A stretch of DNA of 64,000 nt from Olivibacter sp. XZL3 (GCF_004368405.1 NZ_SBJH01000071.1:20599-84598); one strand, 5' to 3'. Positions 47,899 to 58,018 are shown, counted from the stretch's first letter. The notes: generated by a model not told the origin, from the letters alone. A program made the numbers and translations.

Positions 47899-49164
47899 AT
47901 GAATCAGACAAGAAAAATATATGGTGGCTCGGTTGATTGGATAACGGTATTTATCTGGTTAGCGCTTTGTATTATCGGATGGTTTAATATCCGCGCCGCT
48001 GTTTTTGATCCGCAACACGCAAGCTTAGTGAGCTTGAGCACCAACTACGGGAAACAGTTTCTTTACATTGTGGTGTGTTTGCTTGTAGCCAGTGCGGTCA
48101 TGATTATCGATGGCAAATTTTACAACTATATATCACCGCTTTTATATGGCATCACGCTTCTTTTATTAGTCATCGTTTTAATTGTTGGCCGCAACGTCGG
48201 TGGGAACCAGGCTTGGATTCCAATTGGCACTTTTAGGTTGCAGCCATCCGAATTCGCTAAATTGGGCGCTTGTTTACTGCTTGCACGCTATTTAAGCTCA
48301 CATAGCAATAAAATGCCTAATCTTAAAACCTTATTATTCGGCGCCTTCATTCTCTTTGTTCCGGTTTTACTTATTATGCTGCAGCCAGACACCGGCTCGG
48401 CGCTCACGTTTTTTGCGCTCACGCTTGTCTTCTATAGGGAGGGCTATGTCTCCGGCCAGTTTCTCTCTTTCGCATTCGTCTGTATCGTCCTCTTTATACT
48501 GACGCTCCTTTTCTCTCAATGGTATATCATTGGAGCGCTCGCTATATTATGTGCGCTGTCCATTTATATGTTTAAAAGAAGCCGAAAAATGATCCAATCT
48601 ATTGTCATCGGCTTTATTGCGTCTTCCTTTTTTGTATTGATGGTAGATTTTGTCTACGAACATATCCTACAAACACACCAACGCAATCGCATTGACGTGA
48701 TCTTGGGTAAAGTAGACGACCCGCGTGGACAAGGATATAATTTGAATCAATCAAAGATAGCTATTGGATCCGGACAGCTCTTTGGCAAGGGGTACCTTCA
48801 AGGTACGCAAACGAAATACAACTTTGTACCTGAACAAAGTACAGATTTCATTTTCTGCACCGTGGGCGAAGAATGGGGCTTTGTAGGGTCGATGGTTGTG
48901 GTTCTGCTTTACGTCGCATTACTGCTAAGAATAACCCAGCTTGCGGAACGGCAACGGTCAGCCTTTGCACGGATATACGGCTATGGCGTGGCCTCTATTT
49001 TCTTCTTCCATTTTTTCATTAATATCGGAATGACTATCGGTATTGTGCCGGTTATTGGTATTCCATTACCCTTCCTGAGCTACGGAGGGTCTTCGTTATT
49101 GAGCTTCACCATGCTGCTCTTTATTCTGCTAAAGTTCGACTCGAATAGAAAAGGCGTGGTTTAG
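47899..49164 (+). CDS. rodA: Peptidoglycan glycosyltransferase RodA (SEDS)
   Basis: A 421-residue polytopic SEDS protein with about ten membrane segments. It polymerises glycan strands from lipid II in the elongation complex. Typical pieces are GRNVGGNQAWIPIGTFRLQP and SEFAKLGACLLLARYLSSHS, PDTGSALTF (the catalytic-type Asp region), RGQGYNLNQSKIAIGSGQLF and PEQSTDFIFCTVGEEWGFVG, ending in IPLPFLSYGGSSLLSFTMLL. The last gene of the mre operon. Confidence 0.96.
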   Translation: MNQTRKIYGGSVDWITVFIWLALCIIGWFNIRAAVFDPQHASLVSLSTNYGKQFLYIVVCLLVASAVMIIDGKFYNYISPLLYGITLLLLVIVLIVGRNVGGNQAWIPIGTFRLQPSEFAKLGACLLLARYLSSHSNKMPNLKTLLFGAFILFVPVLLIMLQPDTGSALTFFALTLVFYREGYVSGQFLSFAFVCIVLFILTLLFSQWYIIGALAILCALSIYMFKRSRKMIQSIVIGFIASSFFVLMVDFVYEHILQTHQRNRIDVILGKVDDPRGQGYNLNQSKIAIGSGQLFGKGYLQGTQTKYNFVPEQSTDFIFCTVGEEWGFVGSMVVVLLYVALLLRITQLAERQRSAFARIYGYGVASIFFFHFFINIGMTIGIVPVIGIPLPFLSYGGSSLLSFTMLLFILLKFDSNRKGVV

Positions 49165-49231
49165 CGTTAGGAATGCAAAGGAGCATTTAATTGCAGTTCA
49201 TGAGCTAATGCGGATTTTCGATTAAAAACAA

Positions 49232-49267
49232 CATCCGGAATGCTCTTTACAATGAGCATTCCGGATG
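49232..49267 (-). terminator. Hairpin terminator after the charged protein gene
   Basis: A perfect 14-bp stem (CATCCGGAATGCTC / GAGCATTCCGGATG) with an 8-base loop. On the minus strand it is followed by TTGTTTTT. It also lies 68 bp after rodA and could stop that transcript partly. Confidence 0.8.
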
Positions 49268-49295
49268 CTTGGATGCGAGGTGTGTGCAAAGCCAG

Positions 49296-50441
49296 CTAGC
49301 CAAATCTTTGCCGCAGAATAGCATATAGTTTGTCCACAGTAGCCTGTTTACTTGCCCAGTTGTTCTTCTGCGCATAGCTATTCTGTAGGAAAGCGTCCGC
49401 ATCAGCGAAATTGTCATATCGGCTCAGCAGTTCGATCGCCTCCGTATAGGCTAAGCTATAACCATTAAACAAATCCTTAATAAACAAGAGTTTGTCATTT
49501 AAACTAACGGCCGATTTTAAGTCCGTAATCCGTTTGGTGCCCCCAGGCGATTCTGGTTTGCCGAAACTACTTGCCGAAGTTGCTTTTTGTTCATTAAATG
49601 AGCCCTGCTCCTGTTTACGCTGTGCGGAGAACAGCTCGTTCAACGTCATAGGACGTTTCGGCTCTTCTTGCTTTGGTTGCTCAACCTTTTCTTGTTCAAC
49701 TGGAATAACAACCGATTTAGCTTCTTCCACAATTTGTTTCGACATTGGCTCTTCTTCCTTCAACGACGGCTTCTCTTCGACAGGCGCCTTTTCCTCTACA
49801 GCACGCTTTTCCGAGACCTGCTCATCGGAAGTATCTGCCTGCTCCTGCTTTTCTTCATCTGCCTCATCCTTGCTCGCCTCCTCGTTTTTTGGATTCTGCT
49901 GCTCTTCAGCTTCACCACCTTCTTGTTTACGGTCGTCTAAAGGATAATCCATGCGTTCTCCGGTTTCGCCTTGTTCCCTTCTTTCCTCTTCTTTTTTATC
50001 GCGCTTATCTTCTAGCTTAAACTCTTCAGCCTTGTCTTCCTCTTTTGCCGTTGCCGGCGTAAAATACGTCTCCTTAACCTCCTGCCTATCCACGTAATTC
50101 AAAGCCGAGGCCTGGTCGTCTTCCTCTTCTTTAAAGTCGTCCTTTTCTTCTTTTATCGATTCTGGCTTTTCTTCCTTTGTTGAAGTATCGGCAGCTTTCT
50201 CTTCATGCTCCGTCGTCTCGCTCGTTGCTTCCGTGTCTTTAGCATTGCTTTCGTTGCTTTCCAAAGAACTAAGCTTTTTCAGAATAGCCACGTGTCCCAT
50301 CAGATAAGCTATATTCGCTTCAAAAAGTTCCAAATGGACGCCCCCCTGCTCCTTCGGATTTTCTTTTAGAAATTCATACTGTTCCTCCAAATCCTGCAGC
50401 AGATCGCCGATCTTTTCAAAAATGCTTTTTTGTGTTACCAT
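49296..50441 (-). CDS. Highly charged low-complexity protein, unknown function
   Basis: A 381-residue soluble protein. Residues 1-75 form a helical N-terminal part ([20 protein letters not shown] and [19 protein letters not shown]). Residues about 76-265 are extremely rich in Glu, Lys, Asp and Gln and must be disordered. The C-terminal part (about 275-381) has the most family-like sequence: [33 protein letters not shown] and [21 protein letters not shown] recall such proteins as uncharacterised in Bacteroidota next to tdk or rodA. The conserved end with a disordered acidic middle suggests an adaptor, but nothing proves it. Confidence 0.8.
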   Translation of the reverse strand: MVTQKSIFEKIGDLLQDLEEQYEFLKENPKEQGGVHLELFEANIAYLMGHVAILKKLSSLESNESNAKDTEATSETTEHEEKAADTSTKEEKPESIKEEKDDFKEEEDDQASALNYVDRQEVKETYFTPATAKEEDKAEEFKLEDKRDKKEEERREQGETGERMDYPLDDRKQEGGEAEEQQNPKNEEASKDEADEEKQEQADTSDEQVSEKRAVEEKAPVEEKPSLKEEEPMSKQIVEEAKSVVIPVEQEKVEQPKQEEPKRPMTLNELFSAQRKQEQGSFNEQKATSASSFGKPESPGGTKRITDLKSAVSLNDKLLFIKDLFNGYSLAYTEAIELLSRYDNFADADAFLQNSYAQKNNWASKQATVDKLYAILRQRFG

Positions 50442-50652
50442 ATTATATAAACGCTAATTTTTTCGAAATGTTGAAGATTATTAGCCAAACTTAGATAAAA
50501 TAGCATGGATTGACAAGCGCTGTTTGTTACTAGTGGCATTTAAAGTGATTAACAGTCTTTGCCCCTAAGGTAAACGCCAAAAGCGGAAATAAATTCCGAT
50601 ATTAGCATCCCTTTTTGAGGTAATAAGAGAGATTAAGAATTAACAATAGACG

Positions 50653-51231
50653 ATGCTGTTTAGTGAGCATAATTTTATAGATAAAACGGGCCGACAAGGA
50701 AGTATAGAGGTAATCTGCGGCTCTATGTTTTCCGGAAAAACCGAAGAGCTGATTCGACGACTGAAAAGGGCGCAGATCGCCAAGCTGGAGATCGAAATTT
50801 TTAAACCGGCTGTCGACACGCGCTATACCGCCGCAGAAATTGTGTCGCACGACAAAAACAGCATCCAGTCGACTATCGTCGAAACGTCTTCTGCAATTTT
50901 GTTGCTTGGAAGCCAAACACAAGTGGTGGGCATCGATGAAGCGCAGTTTTTTGACGATAATCTCCCCGAAGTATGCACTATACTAGCAAATAAGGGAATA
51001 AGGGTTGTCGTAGCCGGACTGGACATGGACTACAAAGGCAGGCCTTTTGGTCCCATCCCAAATTTAATGGCTATTGCGGAGCATGTCACGAAGGTCCATG
51101 CCGTATGCGTTTGCTGTGGCGCGCCGGCTAATTACTCTTACAGAACTTCCGTGGCCGACACCAAAGTGCTGATTGGCGAAAAAGAAAGCTATGAACCGCG
51201 CTGCAGAAACTGTTATTATAGTAGCAAATAA
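50653..51231 (+). CDS. tdk: Thymidine kinase
   Basis: A 192-residue type II thymidine kinase of the salvage pathway. It has the P-loop [10 protein letters not shown] (about residues 23-32), the DEAQFFDD motif, the lasso region and a zinc ribbon ([13 protein letters not shown] with CRNC near the C-terminus). Start [20 protein letters not shown]; an unusually long N-terminus of about 15 residues precedes the domain, as in relatives. Divergent from the charged protein gene. Confidence 0.95.
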   Translation: MLFSEHNFIDKTGRQGSIEVICGSMFSGKTEELIRRLKRAQIAKLEIEIFKPAVDTRYTAAEIVSHDKNSIQSTIVETSSAILLLGSQTQVVGIDEAQFFDDNLPEVCTILANKGIRVVVAGLDMDYKGRPFGPIPNLMAIAEHVTKVHAVCVCCGAPANYSYRTSVADTKVLIGEKESYEPRCRNCYYSSK

Positions 51232-51331
51232 GCCCCATTACTGAAACGATACACTGCATGTTTCCACCAGTTCGACCTTAATATTAACGTAAATTTAACA
51301 CCTCCTATTTCAGTAAAATTCCCGGGATATT

Positions 51332-51455
51332 TATCTTTGTCACGAAGCAATAGACAACCACCTATGTTGGTTTTATATAAAGATCCTTCTCATAATTTAG
51401 GTTTATAATTGGTTAAGTGAAGGCTGTTCGCCCATCGAACAGCCTTACTTCTTTA
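51332..51455 (+). ncRNA. Candidate small RNA between tdk and susC
   Basis: A -7 TATCTTTG at 51332-51339 with a TTTC 20 bp upstream (51308-51311) is followed about 80 bp later by a strong 11-bp hairpin (AAGGCTGTTCG / CGAACAGCCTT, 51420-51446) and ACTTCTTT. A small internal hairpin (AACCA..TTGGTT) lies between. This would give an RNA of about 105-110 nt. Alternatively it is an attenuated leader of the SusC/SusD transcript, which starts 210 bp further on. No protein frame covers it. Confidence 0.35.
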
Positions 51456-51663
51456 TAAATCTCCACATTTTGTAGAATTATTTCTACAAAAAATACCGTT
51501 ACCACACAGTAAGCGATTGTACATCAATACAATAGTTACAAAATCTCGATAACAGAGAGGCAAACTTTATTAAACAGTGCTTTGTTGAGTTTCTTAATAT
51601 CGTAAAGGCAGCATAAGCTCATGCCCTGTACGAGCGTAATCAATTATAGTTAAAAAGTAAAGA
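51456..51663. other. Leader region before the SusC gene
   Basis: About 200 bp without a gene. AT-rich, with no clear -33/-7 pair; TTTGTTGAGTTTC near 51582 is the nearest. A purine-rich GTAAAG lies just before the ATG at 51664. Confidence 0.35.
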
Positions 51664-54600
51664 ATGAAACGAAGCTACTACACTCGAATGCTGTTTGTTT
51701 TATGCCTATTTTTCTTCAGCGGCTATCTTAATAGCACAACCGCAGCAAATATGCTAAGCGGAAAAACGCTGCATATCTCTGGGCAAGACAGTACAAAAAG
51801 GAACACAGTTGACACCATACAGGTACAAGGCACTGTTACCGATTCATCAGGAAAGCCTTTACCCAACGTCTCTGTCAAATACAATGGCTCAACGGACAGC
51901 ACGTTAACGGATCAGGGAGGTAAATATGCGATCAAAAGTCCGGCTGTCGGCGTATTAATATTTCAGGTTTCTGGTTATCAGATAAAAGAAGAGCCTATAA
52001 ACAAGATGCCGGAAATTAACGTCGAGATGCAGCCTGTAGAAGAGAACGCGGAAACCGGACCGCAGGCAGTAGCGAAAGCCCCTGCTGATACTGCGAACGC
52101 TTTAACTGACTCCTTAAGCCAGGACAGCACCCAAGTGGCGCGTGACACAACGAAAACTGATAGTACATTAGAAAAAATCACCGGTGTTGTTAGCGATGCT
52201 AACGGGCCGGTTCCCGGCGTAAGCGTCACTATTAAAGGCAGTAAAGAAGGCGTTATTACCGACGAAGAAGGGAAGTTTGATATAGCGGCGGCAGGCAATG
52301 CAATTCTCGTCTTCAGTTCTTTAGGTTATGATACGAAAGAAGAGTTTGTCGACAATAGGACGGTTATCAACACAACGCTCAGTGAAGAAGCGCAGGCCTT
52401 AAAGGAAGTTGAAGTCGTTGCAGTGGGCTACGGAACGATGGATCGCTCCAAGTTAACCAGCTCGGTATCGAGTATTGGAAGTGATCAGATCGAGAACGAT
52501 GTACTGCCAAGTGTTACACAAGCCATTCAGGGCAAAGCGGGCGGCGTGCAAGTTACACAAAAGTCGGGTTCCCCGGGAGGAGGCCTTAACATTCGCATAC
52601 GCGGTACTACCTCCATTAATGCCAGTTCGGACCCCCTGTATGTAGTAGATGGAATCCCGGTAAACAGCACTACAAATTTCACCGGTGGAACAAACTTCAA
52701 TTTTGGCGGAGGAACACAGGGTATTAACATTCTTTCTTCCATCAATCCGTCGGATGTACAATCGGTGGAAGTGCTTAAAGATGCAGCCTCCTCTTCCATC
52801 TATGGTGCACGCGCTGCTAACGGCGTCGTTTTGATCACGACTAAAAAAGGGCAGCCTGGAACCAGCACCTTCAACTTTAGCATGTACGAAGGTTTTTCCG
52901 AAGTTCCTAAAGAACGTTGGTACGACATGATGAATACTGCCCAATACCAAGATTACATGCGCGATTATTATAAATACCAAATGGAAATGGATTCGTCCAT
53001 AACCGCCATTCCCGATCAGATCTTAGCTAATCCTAACGTGAATACCGATTGGCAAGACGCCATTTTCCGAACAGCGGCTACACGCAACTATGAATTATCG
53101 GCCAGTGGAGGAAACGAGAAAACCCAATACTATACCTCTGTCGGTTATATGAAGCAAGGAGGCGTATTGCTAAACTCCAACTTTAATCGGTTAAGTGCCC
53201 GCCTTAATCTCGATCATCAACATAGCGAAAAACTGCGCTTCTCAACTTCTATTAACCTAACACGTGCCATTAACGACCGCGTACAAGAGGAAAACTCAAA
53301 AGAAGGCGCCACGAAAAATGGAATCGTAACGCCTCCTAATATTCCAATCTATGGTCCTGATGGCAACTACGCGTATGACGAAGTCAGCACTTCTCGCGAA
53401 AATGCCGTAGCTATGTTGACGCTTCCTACGAATAATGCACAGACCTTTAGGGTATTGGCCAATGCCTCGGCAGAATACCGCTTTATTCCCGAATTAGCAC
53501 TTAAAACAAGCTTCGGTACCGATTTGAGCTTTATCGACGAGACCTTCTTTATGCCGCCTCAAGGACTTCGTTCTTTTGCCAGCCAAGGAGGGATAGGCGC
53601 CAGAAGGAACACGCGCGATCAGCTATGGATCAACGAAACGACCTTGAATTTTGACAAAGACTTTGGCGACCATAGCATCAATGCTCTCGCCGGATTTTCT
53701 GTACAGGAATCTCGTTTGGAGTTCGTAGATGCGCAACGATCTAACTTTCCCTCTAATGATATTGAATACATCTCCTCGGGCGGGGTGATTACCGGAGCCA
53801 ATTCTTATCCGGAAGAATGGGCGATTGCTTCTGGTTTTGCACGGGTAAACTATGGCTTTAAAGGCCGGTATTTATTTACCGCTAACTTCCGCGCCGACGG
53901 CTCTTCGCGCTTTGGTGAAAATAACCGATGGGGTTACTTCCCCTCTTTTGCTGCGGCTTGGCGATTGTCGGATGAAGATTTCATCAAAGACATTAAATCC
54001 ATTAGCAATTTAAAATTGAGGGCCAGCTGGGGTATTACCGGAAACCAGAATATCGGCAATTACGCCAGTTACTCGCTTTACACGGGCGGACAAAATTACC
54101 TGGGCCTACCCGGCTTCATACCCAATGTGCTGGGCGACAAGAATCTTAAATGGGAGACCACAAAACAATGGGATATCGGCTTGGATTTAGGGCTCTTCGA
54201 CAATCGAATTTCGCTGTTGGCCGACTATTACTTGAAAAATACGTCCGATTTACTAATCGGAATTCCTATTCTCACAAACTCGGGCTTTCAAAACAGGTTT
54301 ACCAATTTTGGAGAAATCCAGAACAAAGGCTTTGAGTTCGAACTGACAACACAAAACCTAGTTGGCAGTTTTAAGTGGAATACCACACTCAACATGACAT
54401 TTAATCGAAATAAAGTTGTCTCCTTGCCGGTCGACAGGATCCTTGGTGGTGTAGGAGAATTAAATATTGCCCAGCCAGGCCTCCCTTTAGGTACGTTTTA
54501 TGGGTGGAAAATGATTGGTGTGAACCCGGAAACCGGACTAATAGATTTTGAAGACCAAAACGGAAACCCAACAACGCCTACCAATCCGGAAGACAGGCAA

Positions 54601-55128
54601 ATTATTGGTAATCCCAATCCCGACTTTTTTGGCGGTATTACTAATACCTTTCAGTACAAGAACTTTGATTTAAGCATCATGGGGCAATTCTCTTATGGAA
54701 ACGATGTCTTCAATTATAACTTGGCTACCGGCTTAGAAGGATACAATGCAAGCAGCAACGGTTTTATCGACTGGACGCGTAGATGGAGAAATCCCGGAGA
54801 TATCACCGATGTACCGCGACCAAGCCCGGGAGATCTCAACAACGGAGCAATTTCCGATCGTTTCGTACAAGATGGATCCTTTTTCAGGCTGAGAAACATC
54901 ACCCTTGGTTATACCTTCCCAACAGAGATGATAGAGAACATCAATCTAAGTCGACTCAGGGTTTATGTAACCGTTCAGAATGCCTATGTATTCACGAATT
55001 ATAGAGGCTATGACCCTGAAGTAAGTTCCAGTCACGGAGGCGCCAACACAGGTCTCATTTATGGTTATGATTATGGCAGTTACCCACAGCCCCGCATCTT
55101 TACAGCGGGTGTCAATTTAACTTTTTAA
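51664..55128 (+). CDS. SusC/RagA family TonB-dependent outer membrane receptor
   Basis: A 1154-residue receptor that imports a glycan or similar ligand with its SusD partner. It has a signal-like N-terminus (LFVLCLFFFSGYLNSTTAAN) and, unusually, two carboxypeptidase-regulatory-like domains: QVQGTVTDSSGKPLPNVSVK (about 53-115) and KITGVVSDANGPVPGVSVTI (about 170-240), joined by a Thr/Ala/Asp-rich linker. The TonB-box/plug region follows (EVEVVAVGYGTMDRSKLTSS, IRIRGTTSINASSDPLYVVD), then the 22-stranded barrel with the SusC-type AAWRLSDEDFI and the terminal PQPRIFTAGVNLTF. It is followed 19 bp later by SusD. No sigma/anti-sigma or hybrid sensor adjoins. Confidence 0.95.
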   Translation: MKRSYYTRMLFVLCLFFFSGYLNSTTAANMLSGKTLHISGQDSTKRNTVDTIQVQGTVTDSSGKPLPNVSVKYNGSTDSTLTDQGGKYAIKSPAVGVLIFQVSGYQIKEEPINKMPEINVEMQPVEENAETGPQAVAKAPADTANALTDSLSQDSTQVARDTTKTDSTLEKITGVVSDANGPVPGVSVTIKGSKEGVITDEEGKFDIAAAGNAILVFSSLGYDTKEEFVDNRTVINTTLSEEAQALKEVEVVAVGYGTMDRSKLTSSVSSIGSDQIENDVLPSVTQAIQGKAGGVQVTQKSGSPGGGLNIRIRGTTSINASSDPLYVVDGIPVNSTTNFTGGTNFNFGGGTQGINILSSINPSDVQSVEVLKDAASSSIYGARAANGVVLITTKKGQPGTSTFNFSMYEGFSEVPKERWYDMMNTAQYQDYMRDYYKYQMEMDSSITAIPDQILANPNVNTDWQDAIFRTAATRNYELSASGGNEKTQYYTSVGYMKQGGVLLNSNFNRLSARLNLDHQHSEKLRFSTSINLTRAINDRVQEENSKEGATKNGIVTPPNIPIYGPDGNYAYDEVSTSRENAVAMLTLPTNNAQTFRVLANASAEYRFIPELALKTSFGTDLSFIDETFFMPPQGLRSFASQGGIGARRNTRDQLWINETTLNFDKDFGDHSINALAGFSVQESRLEFVDAQRSNFPSNDIEYISSGGVITGANSYPEEWAIASGFARVNYGFKGRYLFTANFRADGSSRFGENNRWGYFPSFAAAWRLSDEDFIKDIKSISNLKLRASWGITGNQNIGNYASYSLYTGGQNYLGLPGFIPNVLGDKNLKWETTKQWDIGLDLGLFDNRISLLADYYLKNTSDLLIGIPILTNSGFQNRFTNFGEIQNKGFEFELTTQNLVGSFKWNTTLNMTFNRNKVVSLPVDRILGGVGELNIAQPGLPLGTFYGWKMIGVNPETGLIDFEDQNGNPTTPTNPEDRQIIGNPNPDFFGGITNTFQYKNFDLSIMGQFSYGNDVFNYNLATGLEGYNASSNGFIDWTRRWRNPGDITDVPRPSPGDLNNGAISDRFVQDGSFFRLRNITLGYTFPTEMIENINLSRLRVYVTVQNAYVFTNYRGYDPEVSSSHGGANTGLIYGYDYGSYPQPRIFTAGVNLTF

Positions 55129-55147
55129 AAGTATTATAAAACGCAAA

Positions 55148-56512
55148 ATGAAAACACTTATTTATATAGCTCTCCTTGCACTCGGAACGGCATCCCTGTC
55201 AGCCTGTAGTGACTTCCTGGATAAAGAACCTATCAGTCAGATTACCCCTGATGAATACTTTAATTCCGAAACGAATGCCAATTCCGCGGTTATTGGCATG
55301 TACCGCACCATGATGAATTCCTTTTCTTTCGGTCAATCCTTGATAATTGTCCCAGAGTTTTCCGCGGGTCATGTAAATCATGCCTCCGTATACCCCGAAT
55401 ACGAAAATTTTCGAACAAACACCGTTCAAGTAAACAACCCTTGGACAAATAATATTTGGCAAGCTACTTATGCCACAATTAACGCGGCCAACAACATTAT
55501 TGCCAGAGTTCCCGAGATGCCGGAGAACAGTATCTCCACCGAAAAGAGGCAGCAGTTTATCGGCGAAGCGAAGTTTGTCAGGGCGCTCAACTATTTCTTC
55601 CTTGTTCGGGCTTTCGGGGCGGTGCCTTTAAAGACCACGGCCACTACCGAAGAAGAGGATATAGCCATTCCGAGAACGCCCATTGAACAGGTTTATCAGC
55701 AAATTATAACCGACTTGCAAGAAGCATCAACGCTTCCCGATAGTTATGACGACGATGCCACATCAAAAGGACGTGCCACTAGCTTTGCAGCCAAAGCCTT
55801 ATTAGCTAAAGTGCAACTATATTACGGTCAGATTACAGGAGATTATACGCAAGCTGCCAGCTTGTCGCAAGAAATTATCAATAGTCAACGGTTTGCATTG
55901 ATACCTGATTTCGCGTCTATTTGGACAACAGAGAATACGCAGGAATCCATATTTGAATTGCAATTCGACGATCAGGCGACGAATCCCTTAGCTTCCGTTA
56001 GCAACGATAATCCGAGCATGCTGTTTTATGCACGCGGAAATACGGTGTATGAGAAATATGCCGAAGGCGATAAAAGAAGAGACTTTACCGTAAAATTAGG
56101 ATCGCGTGATCGGTATTATATCGGCAAATACCCTAAATTCAGTCCGGCGACTCAAAATTTACCGGTTATTAGAATCGCCGAGATCTATTTAATACATGCA
56201 GAGGCGCAGGCAAGGGTCGACGGCACGGTGAGCGATGCCGCCTATCGCTCCTATCAAGCAGTGCAACAACGCGCGGGCTTAAGCACTCCGCCCAGCAGTT
56301 CCTTTGGTAGCATCGCAAGTTTTATAACCGCGATTCAAGAGGAAAAAGAGCGTGAACTCATGTTTGAAGGGGAGACTTGGTTTGATTTCTGCAGAACCGG
56401 CTTAGCCCTTGAAAGAATGCTCACTATAAAAGATCCTAATTATTACCTCTATCCGATACCGAGTAGTCAAATTGTGTTAAATGGTGAGTTAACGCAGAAT
56501 CCAGGTTACTAA
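55148..56512 (+). CDS. SusD/RagB family nutrient-binding outer membrane lipoprotein
   Basis: A 454-residue surface lipoprotein that binds the ligand over the SusC pore. The lipobox is LSAC (cysteine near residue 20), followed by the usual SDFLDKEPISQITPDEYFNS. TPR-like helices carry WTNNIWQATYATINAANNII and FIGEAKFVRALNYFFLVRAF, and the C-terminal SusD segment has IRIAEIYLIHAEAQAR, EEKERELMFEGETWFDFCRT and YYLYPIPSSQ. Ligand not predictable. It pairs with the SusC gene 19 bp upstream and ends at a terminator shared with the convergent DUF3472 gene. Confidence 0.95.
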   Translation: MKTLIYIALLALGTASLSACSDFLDKEPISQITPDEYFNSETNANSAVIGMYRTMMNSFSFGQSLIIVPEFSAGHVNHASVYPEYENFRTNTVQVNNPWTNNIWQATYATINAANNIIARVPEMPENSISTEKRQQFIGEAKFVRALNYFFLVRAFGAVPLKTTATTEEEDIAIPRTPIEQVYQQIITDLQEASTLPDSYDDDATSKGRATSFAAKALLAKVQLYYGQITGDYTQAASLSQEIINSQRFALIPDFASIWTTENTQESIFELQFDDQATNPLASVSNDNPSMLFYARGNTVYEKYAEGDKRRDFTVKLGSRDRYYIGKYPKFSPATQNLPVIRIAEIYLIHAEAQARVDGTVSDAAYRSYQAVQQRAGLSTPPSSSFGSIASFITAIQEEKERELMFEGETWFDFCRTGLALERMLTIKDPNYYLYPIPSSQIVLNGELTQNPGY

Positions 56513-56544
56513 GAAACGATCATTCTTCAACCATGCTCTGGAAC

Positions 56545-56586
56545 AAAAAGGGAGGCGTCGCTCTTTACGAGTTAGCTTCCCTTTTT
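56545..56586. terminator. Bidirectional terminator between susD and the DUF3472 gene
   Basis: AAAAAGGGAGGC pairs with the later GCTTCCCTTTTT (one G-U pair), with A and T tracts on both sides. Confidence 0.85.
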
Positions 56587-56588
56587 AA

Positions 56589-57887
56589 TTAAGGCAATTC
56601 ATTAAATTCTATAGTAGGTTTAACTCCGCCAGTCGTCCTGTGAAAAACGGTTCCAATAGGCGTATAGTCATTGAAGAAACCGAAATTACGGAGAAAGAAC
56701 TTTTTCTGTTCACTTCCGCCGCTGTAATCCATTCGATAGCCCACGCGCGCAGTATTATCAGCTGAAAATCTTGCCTTATCTATTTCATACCAATTTCCCT
56801 CCCGATCGCATACCCATTGGTTTCCAAAATACACCTTCCTTTCGTAAATGCCCTGCCGCGGCGAGAAATTTTCTAAAAAAGAATGAAAACCCTTTAACCA
56901 GCTTGATGTTTGTGGTCGACTGAAGCTGGCAATCAATTTCCATTGGCCAACCTCTGGCGCAAAGAACCAAGCGGTATAATTCGTATAATTATTTTCTACC
57001 GGCTCTCCTTTCAGTAGAAACTTATAGGTAGCTCCTGCTTTCCACGCGAACTTGAAATAGCTTTGCCCACCCGCACCCTCGTTGCCAAACTCGCCTGTAT
57101 GCACTCCCTCGCCTTTCTTTATCAACTTAATCTGATGATCCGGAGGAATAGCTTTCGGGTCGTCTGTCTGAAAAGGACTCCATACTGAAAACAGAATACG
57201 CCTTTCTGTCGACGAATTAACTTGCATACCAAAATAACCGCCAGTAAACCCATCAGCCATAAAATACGAGCCGACAACATCATTGCCGGCCGGCACCGTA
57301 ACCTCGTTATAGTAATAGGCAATATCCTTTTCTTCGGGCACTTGATAGTTTAGATGTGTAGAAGGCCCTCGTCTACCCCAGTAAAAGAAATTCCCTTCGT
57401 TGTTCTTAACGAAATGGGTCCGTTCGCTTACTGCAGTTCCTGTAAGCCCCAAAAACGCTATATCCGTCAGATGAACGGGTTTCCCCTTTAAATCAATAGA
57501 TAGGTACCCGGTATCGCGGATATGCCAGTTACCCAAGTGAAACATAGTATCACCTTTTGTAGGCAAATTTACCTCCTTTGTTATGCCTGCTATGGTGGCA
57601 GTCAGTCTACTCGGTTCGTCTACTAAGGCATTTAGCCATACCGACAAAGTACCGGCCCGTCCCACCCGTACGTATGTCTTAAATCCCTTATCAACATCAT
57701 CCCATCGCTTAACCCCCTTTTCCGATATCAAATCTTGTCCATCAGAGTCGCCCGTTTGCCAAGAATTACCTGCTATCGGTACTTTCACTAGATCGGCCGG
57801 CATATCATTTCGCTTGACTTGTCCCACTCCTTCATTGCCGGCTATCAGTAATCCACCGAAAAGAAGCATTATACGTATTCGTTGCAT
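56589..57887 (-). CDS. DUF3472 domain protein with N-terminal DUF5077-like region
   Basis: A 432-residue secreted protein. Signal peptide (MLLFGGLLIAGNEGVG). Residues about 35-150 form a beta-sandwich of the DUF5077 type (VPIAGNSWQTGDSDGQDLIS, GTLSVWLNALVDEPS). Residues about 180-420 hold the DUF3472 signature: FYWGRRGPSTHLNYQVPEEK, YYNEVTVPAGNDVVGSYFMA, GGYFGMQVNSSTERRILFSV and the closing GTVFHRTTGG. DUF3472 proteins occur in polysaccharide-use settings in Bacteroidota and their role is not established. Here the gene is convergent with a SusC/SusD pair, which fits that context. Confidence 0.85.
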   Translation of the reverse strand: MQRIRIMLLFGGLLIAGNEGVGQVKRNDMPADLVKVPIAGNSWQTGDSDGQDLISEKGVKRWDDVDKGFKTYVRVGRAGTLSVWLNALVDEPSRLTATIAGITKEVNLPTKGDTMFHLGNWHIRDTGYLSIDLKGKPVHLTDIAFLGLTGTAVSERTHFVKNNEGNFFYWGRRGPSTHLNYQVPEEKDIAYYYNEVTVPAGNDVVGSYFMADGFTGGYFGMQVNSSTERRILFSVWSPFQTDDPKAIPPDHQIKLIKKGEGVHTGEFGNEGAGGQSYFKFAWKAGATYKFLLKGEPVENNYTNYTAWFFAPEVGQWKLIASFSRPQTSSWLKGFHSFLENFSPRQGIYERKVYFGNQWVCDREGNWYEIDKARFSADNTARVGYRMDYSGGSEQKKFFLRNFGFFNDYTPIGTVFHRTTGGVKPTIEFNELP

Positions 57888-57974
57888 ATCATAATAGAAT
57901 TTGACAGCAAGCTACAGTAAATAAAAGAAGATAGAAAATCAAAAAGACAGTCAACCGTTTGCGTAAAAATCCAC

Positions 57975-57996
57975 AAAAAAGGCAAGAGCCCTGCCT
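57975..57996 (-). terminator. Terminator after the NlpE-like gene
   Basis: On the minus strand AGGCA and TGCCT form a short stem around a 7-base loop, followed by TTTTTT. Confidence 0.65.
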
Positions 57997-58018
57997 GCTT
58001 CGATTTTATTAATTTACG

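Noticed and set aside
49492..49947. Plus-strand frames rich in Ser/Phe/Cys over the charged protein gene
   Set aside because: They are the antisense of Glu/Lys-rich codons and have no family pattern.
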